Source: Entomortierella parvispora
Taxonomy: Eukaryota; Mortierellomycota; Mortierellomycetes; Mortierellales; Mortierellaceae
DNA length: 64,000 nucleotides
Assembly: GCA_963573315.1 (NCBI GenBank)
Contig: OY752147.1
Coordinates: 1,736,001 to 1,800,000, forward strand
Direction of reading: 5' to 3'
Every line of letters starts with the position of its first letter. Positions within the stretch are counted from its first letter, which is position 1. Positions 59,086-64,000 of this stretch are shown piece by piece. Below the pieces are notes generated by a model. It was not told where the DNA came from. It made no database searches and worked only from the letters and a program-made list of their open reading frames with translations. The translations under genes were made by a program, and so were the position numbers.

Positions 59086-62000
59086 ATGGATGAGCTTCAG
59101 GCCATGCTGGCCAGTGCCTCGGACGCGCTCTCATGTAGCAATCCCAAGGTCAGCAACAGCCCAGGATTCATCCGGATGAGACACAACACCAACACCAACA
59201 CCAACACCGCGTTCGAGACGCGTTTATCAGAATAGAATGACTGACCGAGAGATTGTTTCGTTCGGAATAGGACGCGTACTTCGGAAGTCTCGATCTGCTG
59301 GATGCATTGACGGCCGAGCTGAGAAAGATCAAGTTCATTGGCAATGGTGAGTCCAGACACGAGCCTGTTCTCGCCGCAACTGCCCCTTGGTGCTCTGGCC
59401 CTGCTGACATGACATGGAGCTGCTCTCAACCGCACAAAGGAGGAAGAGGAAGAGAGAATCGACCCGCTGAATCCTAACTCTCTTCTTCCCATTTGGCTAC
59501 ACTACTTTATCTTTTGCTCTTCTTTTTCTGCCCGCTCCACAGTTGCCATTTCCTCTGCTCAGACCGTGTCAGTGATCACCCTCACGCGAAGTGCGGTCTG
59601 CCAGATCCAGGACATCCTTGGGCGACACAATGCCGCCATCGCTGCGATCACGGACTCGTCCGTAGGGGTGTTGTCCAAAAAGTCGCCAGTCCCAAAACTA
59701 GCAGATAGAGCTATCCCCGGTCAGGCACGGATGGTTGCTATGCTCACAGAACGACTTCAGGGCTCCTCGTCCCAACCCCCAGAGGATCGTCCGCCGCCAC
59801 CCACGCGTCAGCCTCCGTTCTCACCAACACAGTCCGTTTCTTCATCTCCTGTTATATACTCGCCCTTAGTCCGATCTTCATCGGCGAACCCTCCAAAGCC
59901 AACCCGTCGGCCTCCACCTTCACCTCCACATGAGAGTCAGGGGTCCGCCTACTTTGACATTAACACCATGGATCTAAGTGAACCATCGACGCATGCCCTT
60001 GAGAACAGTAGTCCCACACTTACAACCCCGCACGTGGAGTCGCACCTGGCCGAGCCTCTCGATCTCGAAACGTATCACCAACCAAAGCCTCCATTACCAC
60101 CAAAACCAGCAGGCCTTTTCCGGATCCGGAGGCTTGCTCGCCCGCGATCTTCAGACGACCTGTCCGCTGAAGAAGACGACTCTGATGATGACGAGGAACC
60201 ACATGAGCACGAGTCACCAAAAGGTATATCTCGACTCTTATCCCTGTTTCATGTATGATGGTGGTTGGTCGCTTGCTCGCTTGCTCACACAGTTCTTCCC
60301 CACTAGCACCTCTTCCTTCACCTCCAGCGTTGCACAGAAAGATGTCTTCGCCAGGGATTGCCATCCCTTCCCCCTGGAAACGGTTCGGACCTTCTGTATC
60401 TGTCCCAGTCTCTCCGAGCCACTCGCCTCCAAATACACCCTCGAGCTGTCCATCTTCCCATGGATCGCGGTCTTTTTCACAAACGCAGTACTCTGTCCTT
60501 CGGCAGAACAGCGGTTTGATCACTGTGATTCCTGAAGGCTGCATTGACCCCGCAAATCTGATTGAGGCCGAGCGTATCAATGGAGACGACGACGAGGACC
60601 AGCTGGACCATAAGACGTATGGTCCATCAGATCACATCCCTCTTATTCCAGTGTCACCCCTACGAACCACGCATCGTACTTTGGTCGAGAAGGAAAAGTC
60701 ATGGTCTACGATGCTGGCGGAAGCCAAGCGCAAAATGCAAGAGGATCAATCATCTGAGGGACAAATTGAAGACGATGTCGACATGCAGACGCGGCAGGAA
60801 GACATCCAAAAGTACACTGCGCAGATTGGCAACGTCATGGCAACTATTACAAAAGTGCGGGAGCTACTCTATCGATCTGCTAGCATCACCTCTATCCTTG
60901 AGTTTCCTCCACATCTTGTCGCGTATCAACTGACCCTCGTAGAGTCCGCCATTTTCCTGCAGATTCTTCCAACGGCGCTGCTGGTACACTCACCAAAGAC
61001 TCCACACCGGACAATCACAGCCTCGACCGACTTTTTCAATTATCTTACGCGTATGATCGAGTACTCCATCCTCTATCCACCCGAGGCCTCCGGTCGGGCA
61101 CAAAGCCTAAACTACTGGGTTAAGGTCGCAGTAAAGCTTCACGAGCTTGAAAACTTTCAGACTCTCAAGGCCGTCCTTTCGGCTTTGGGTACTCCCCCGA
61201 TTAAACGCCTCAAAAGGACATGGAGTTTCTTGCCAAAGAAGAGTGCGACCAAACTGGAGACCCTTTCAGAGCTTATGAGTGAGAACCGCAATTATGGACG
61301 ATATCGAGAGATGATGACGAGCCTCAGTGCTGGCACCATTGTTCCCTCAGCGGCGACGTCCCCTGTAAGCTCTGATGCCTCCTCAGGCAAGTTTGATATC
61401 CTCGGCAGTTGGTCCTCGGCAGAGCTGAAAGTCAAGGAGAACATCCGACGGCCAATGGTGCCATTCCTGGGAACGTTCATCATGGATATCACATACTTAC
61501 TGGCGGCCGTCAAGAAAGGCAACAGCAACGCGTCTTCTTCACCGCCTGTCCAAGTGCCGGCCACATCGAGTCTCCGCGGGGCGCCTTCTAGGATCAGTGT
61601 GCAGATGTTGCCTGAAAATGATCCACGAGTTCAAGATTTGCTGCATACACTATCAGTTTATCAATCCGGTCCCAGGTACTCTCCTCAGCCACCGCGATCC
61701 TACATTAAAGCTTCCGTCAAGGCGCCATCGCATTTCAGGGCTCCATCTCTTTCGTCCGCATTGCAGATTACATCCAAGTATCGCGCGTCTTCGGCCGCAG
61801 TGATCGAGCGAGATCGACAAATGGCCTTGTTTGATGACGATGATGACGATATGCCCATTGGTGTAGCCGGTAATGGTAGCATGAGGGCAACGCAGCAACT
61901 GATTCTCCATTATATTCTCACGCGCCCCTGGGTGCCCGAGAAGATGGCGGACGAGCTGAGTACAATCCGAGAGCCCGTCAAATCCAAGAACGCGTCATCT

Positions 62001-62165
62001 CCTTCTTCCCCCGGAATCATCAGCCACAACAACTCTTCTTGGGCGAGCTCCACGACAGGTTCGATCAGTAGCTGGGCAATGAGTACGGCAAGTAGCTCGT
62101 TGTATAGTCCTAGAAGTAGTATGGCCAATGAAGAGCCAAGGCCTATCAGTGTAGAAGAAGAATGA
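59086..62165 (+). CDS. Ras guanine-nucleotide exchange factor (CDC25/RasGEF domain)
   Basis: Predicted 892 aa from four exons: 59086-59148, 59271-59346, 59543-60223, 60307-62165. A short N-terminal helical part (MDELQAMLASASDAL, DAYFGSLDLLDALTAEL) is followed by a Pro/Ser-rich region. The catalytic domain (about 472-670) begins EFPPHLVAYQLTLVESAIFLQI and continues through FNYLTRMIEYSIL, WVKVAVKLHELENFQTLKAVLSAL (the conserved A.....L.N......I.SAL-type block), LSENRNYGRYREM and VPFLGTFIMDITYL, which is complete for a Cdc25 homology fold. I do not see a clear REM (RasGEF_N) domain. A Ser-rich insert lies between the NYGRYR helix and the PFLG strand. The tail is Ser-rich. Substrate GTPase (Ras, Rap/Bud or other) cannot be decided. 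Confidence 0.88.
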
Positions 62166-62416
62166 CTCCTGGTGTAACGATACAATAGCATCCTTCAAAG
62201 AACAGAAAGAGACAAGGAGAGAAAGAAACAATAAGTAACATGTACAACACTATCAGTCACGTGACCCAAATGATGGGACTGTCTTTCCGCTCCTTCGGAA
62301 AACACTGTCTGTAGCCTGGAGGCGCATATGCATCCTCACTCTTCTCAGCCCCATTCAGCACTGGCAATCTCGCTCCTCGGCAGTACCCACCATTCGAGTG
62401 ACATCCTCTTGCCACG

Positions 62417-64000
62417 ATGAAGAACCTCACGCTCTTGTCACAGATTCATCTGGCACGGTTCGGGCGACCAGTGGGCAAGGACATTCACCACAGTGTCGAT
62501 CCTGAAACGGGCAATGTCTATGTCGCTTACTCGACCGGACCAGCGGAGGGCGTCCTGGTCAGGATTTCTGATCTTCAGGTACATACAGGAGAATATTGGC
62601 ATATATAAACAAGGATAGTAGACGTGGACCTGGAGGCACAACCCCCAAAAAATGTCAGCGGTTCATATCCTATCTATTTGGACCCAGAACGGATCAAATG
62701 TCATCTTCATAAAATACTAATCCTCGCTCATTCTCTCGCTGTAGTCCCCTTTTCCAGAAATCAACGAGTTGGTCACTTTCCCACCCGAGAACGACGTGAA
62801 CGCGGAGCAATGGGGACATGTTGTTGGCGTCAAATTCTTGGTCGACATTCAGGCCGTCTGCGTTATTTTTTCCCACGGAGATGTTGTCCTTTTTCACAAC
62901 GAGGCTACCGAATCGGGCGACACTGTGAGTACTTTATCTTCTTTTTTTTTCTCGAGCATTGCGCAAAAGATATGGGGGGTTTTTTTTGGTCTGTTAAAAA
63001 ACAGCGGATGCAACGGATGGAGACTGATGGTTTTTCTCTTGATTCATGTTTTTTAGTTGGAGATTGTTGGCTCTGTCGATTCAGGAATCTCGTGCATGGC
63101 TTGGAGTCCTGACGAAGAACTCGTTGTCATGGTGACTGGTATGATCTCAATTCCTTTTTTTTTCTTATTGGAAGAAGCCGCCGAGATATCATGCTGAAAG
63201 ACAGCTACTAATTTCTTATTCTGTCGTCGACCACAGGCGAGGGATCTATTTTGGAAATGACCAAAGATTTTGATGTGATCGCCGAGAACCCTATTGATGT
63301 AGAGGAAGCTGGAGAAGGTAAAGATCTGGATATCATGATACTGAATTATGGACAACAACTCTGATGGATTGCGCAACTAACTCAAAAGTTCAAACGTCTT
63401 AGATGTCAGCGTTAATGTCGGCTGGGGCAAAAAGGAGACACAGTTTCATGGAACAGAAGGAAAGCAGGCAGCGCAACGCAAAGTCGATACCTCTGCATTC
63501 ACATTTTCTCCAGATGATGATAATCAACACAGGCTTTCATGGCGTGGTGATGGAACCTATTTCTGTTGCTCCTCCAAGGACTCCCGTCTCGGTAAGGGTC
63601 TTTAGGAAACCACAGTCATAATCATAGGCAGTGACTTACATCTTGTGCTAACGATCCCGCGCCGTTTACTTTTACCTGACTTGCAGGACGCCGTGTGATT
63701 CGTGTTTATAATCGTGAGGCAGTACTTCAAACTACAAGTGAGTCAGTGGATATGCTGGAACATGGACTTTCATGGAGACCATCTGGAAATTTGATTGCTT
63801 CGAGTCAAAGATTGCCCCACCGTCATGATATCGTCTTTTTTGAAAGAAATGGCCTGAGACATGGAGAGTTCACGCTTCGCGAAGGCAATGATGCCGTTGT
63901 CAAGGAGTTGGCGTGGAACTGCGACTCTACCGTTCTGGCTGTTTGGCTTGAGCGTGCGAGCGGATCGTGCATTCAACTCTGGACCATGAACAACTACAAA
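62417..64000 (+). CDS. ELP1: Elongator complex subunit Elp1 (5' part; continues beyond the window)
   Basis: Six exons are visible: 62417-62578, 62745-62924, 63057-63138, 63237-63317, 63403-63591 and 63687-64000 (open at the edge), about 336 codons. Elp1/Iki3 is the scaffold of Elongator, which adds cm5-type modifications to wobble uridine of tRNAs. The N-terminus MKNLTLLSQ, the WD blocks [17 protein letters not shown] and MTKDFDVI, the [14 protein letters not shown] segment and [15 protein letters not shown] with [14 protein letters not shown]-like text ([15 protein letters not shown]) are typical of the first Elp1 propeller. The start is 251 bp after the RasGEF stop. The right part, including the TPR and dimerisation regions, lies outside the window. 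Confidence 0.95.

Overview
The window is nuclear DNA of a filamentous fungus, almost certainly a Mortierellaceae member (Mortierella, Linnemannia or Podila type). Genes carry short GT-AG introns (mostly 60-120 bp), promoters are rich in CT tracts and homopolymers, and the fatty-acid elongase at 43.5-45.4 kb has long stretches that I recall as nearly identical to the Mortierella alpina gamma-linolenate elongase. Eighteen protein-coding genes can be modelled, seventeen complete and one (ELP1) running off the right edge. No tRNA, rRNA, CRISPR or transposon was recognised. Exon coordinates were derived by hand from splice consensus, reading frame and family knowledge; no search was run.

Layout. 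0.3-2.4 kb: three-RRM splicing/mRNA factor (+). 3.4-5.1 kb: C2H2 zinc-finger regulator (-). 8.8-10.5 kb: CBF5/dyskerin pseudouridine synthase (+). 11.1-18.1 kb: NUP192/NUP205 nucleoporin (+). 19.8-23.0 kb: large coiled-coil protein with the hallmarks of a dynein-dynactin adaptor and a hydrophobic tail (+). 23.5-25.1 kb: ER thioredoxin-fold membrane protein without CxxC (-). 26.0-27.6 kb: RCC1-repeat protein (+).

27.7-43.1 kb is an accessory-looking block: TauD-like dioxygenase 1 (-), AA11-like copper oxidase 1 (-), 3.4 kb without genes, AA11-like copper oxidase 2 (+), a mitochondrial class III CoA-transferase (-), TauD-like dioxygenase 2 (-), and an MFS transporter of the Dal5/anion:cation symporter type (+). 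Two families are each present twice. The dioxygenase plus transporter suggests uptake and cleavage of organosulfonates; the two secreted oxidases suggest attack on chitin-like polymers. Both are inferences.

43.5-64 kb: PUFA elongase (-), SAM/NAB-like nuclear coiled-coil protein (-), NAA10 N-terminal acetyltransferase (+), RPB7 Pol II subunit (+), BEM1-like polarity scaffold (-), cytidine deaminase (+), RasGEF (+), and ELP1 of Elongator (+, partial). Most of these are compact housekeeping genes, with RPB7 and BEM1 ending 145 bp apart.

The most notable observations are the predicted tail-anchored dynein adaptor (AAxxG CC1 box, long coiled coil, Spindly-like motif), the paired dioxygenase/oxidase/transporter block, and a GTACWGTAC motif that recurs only in upstream intergenic DNA.
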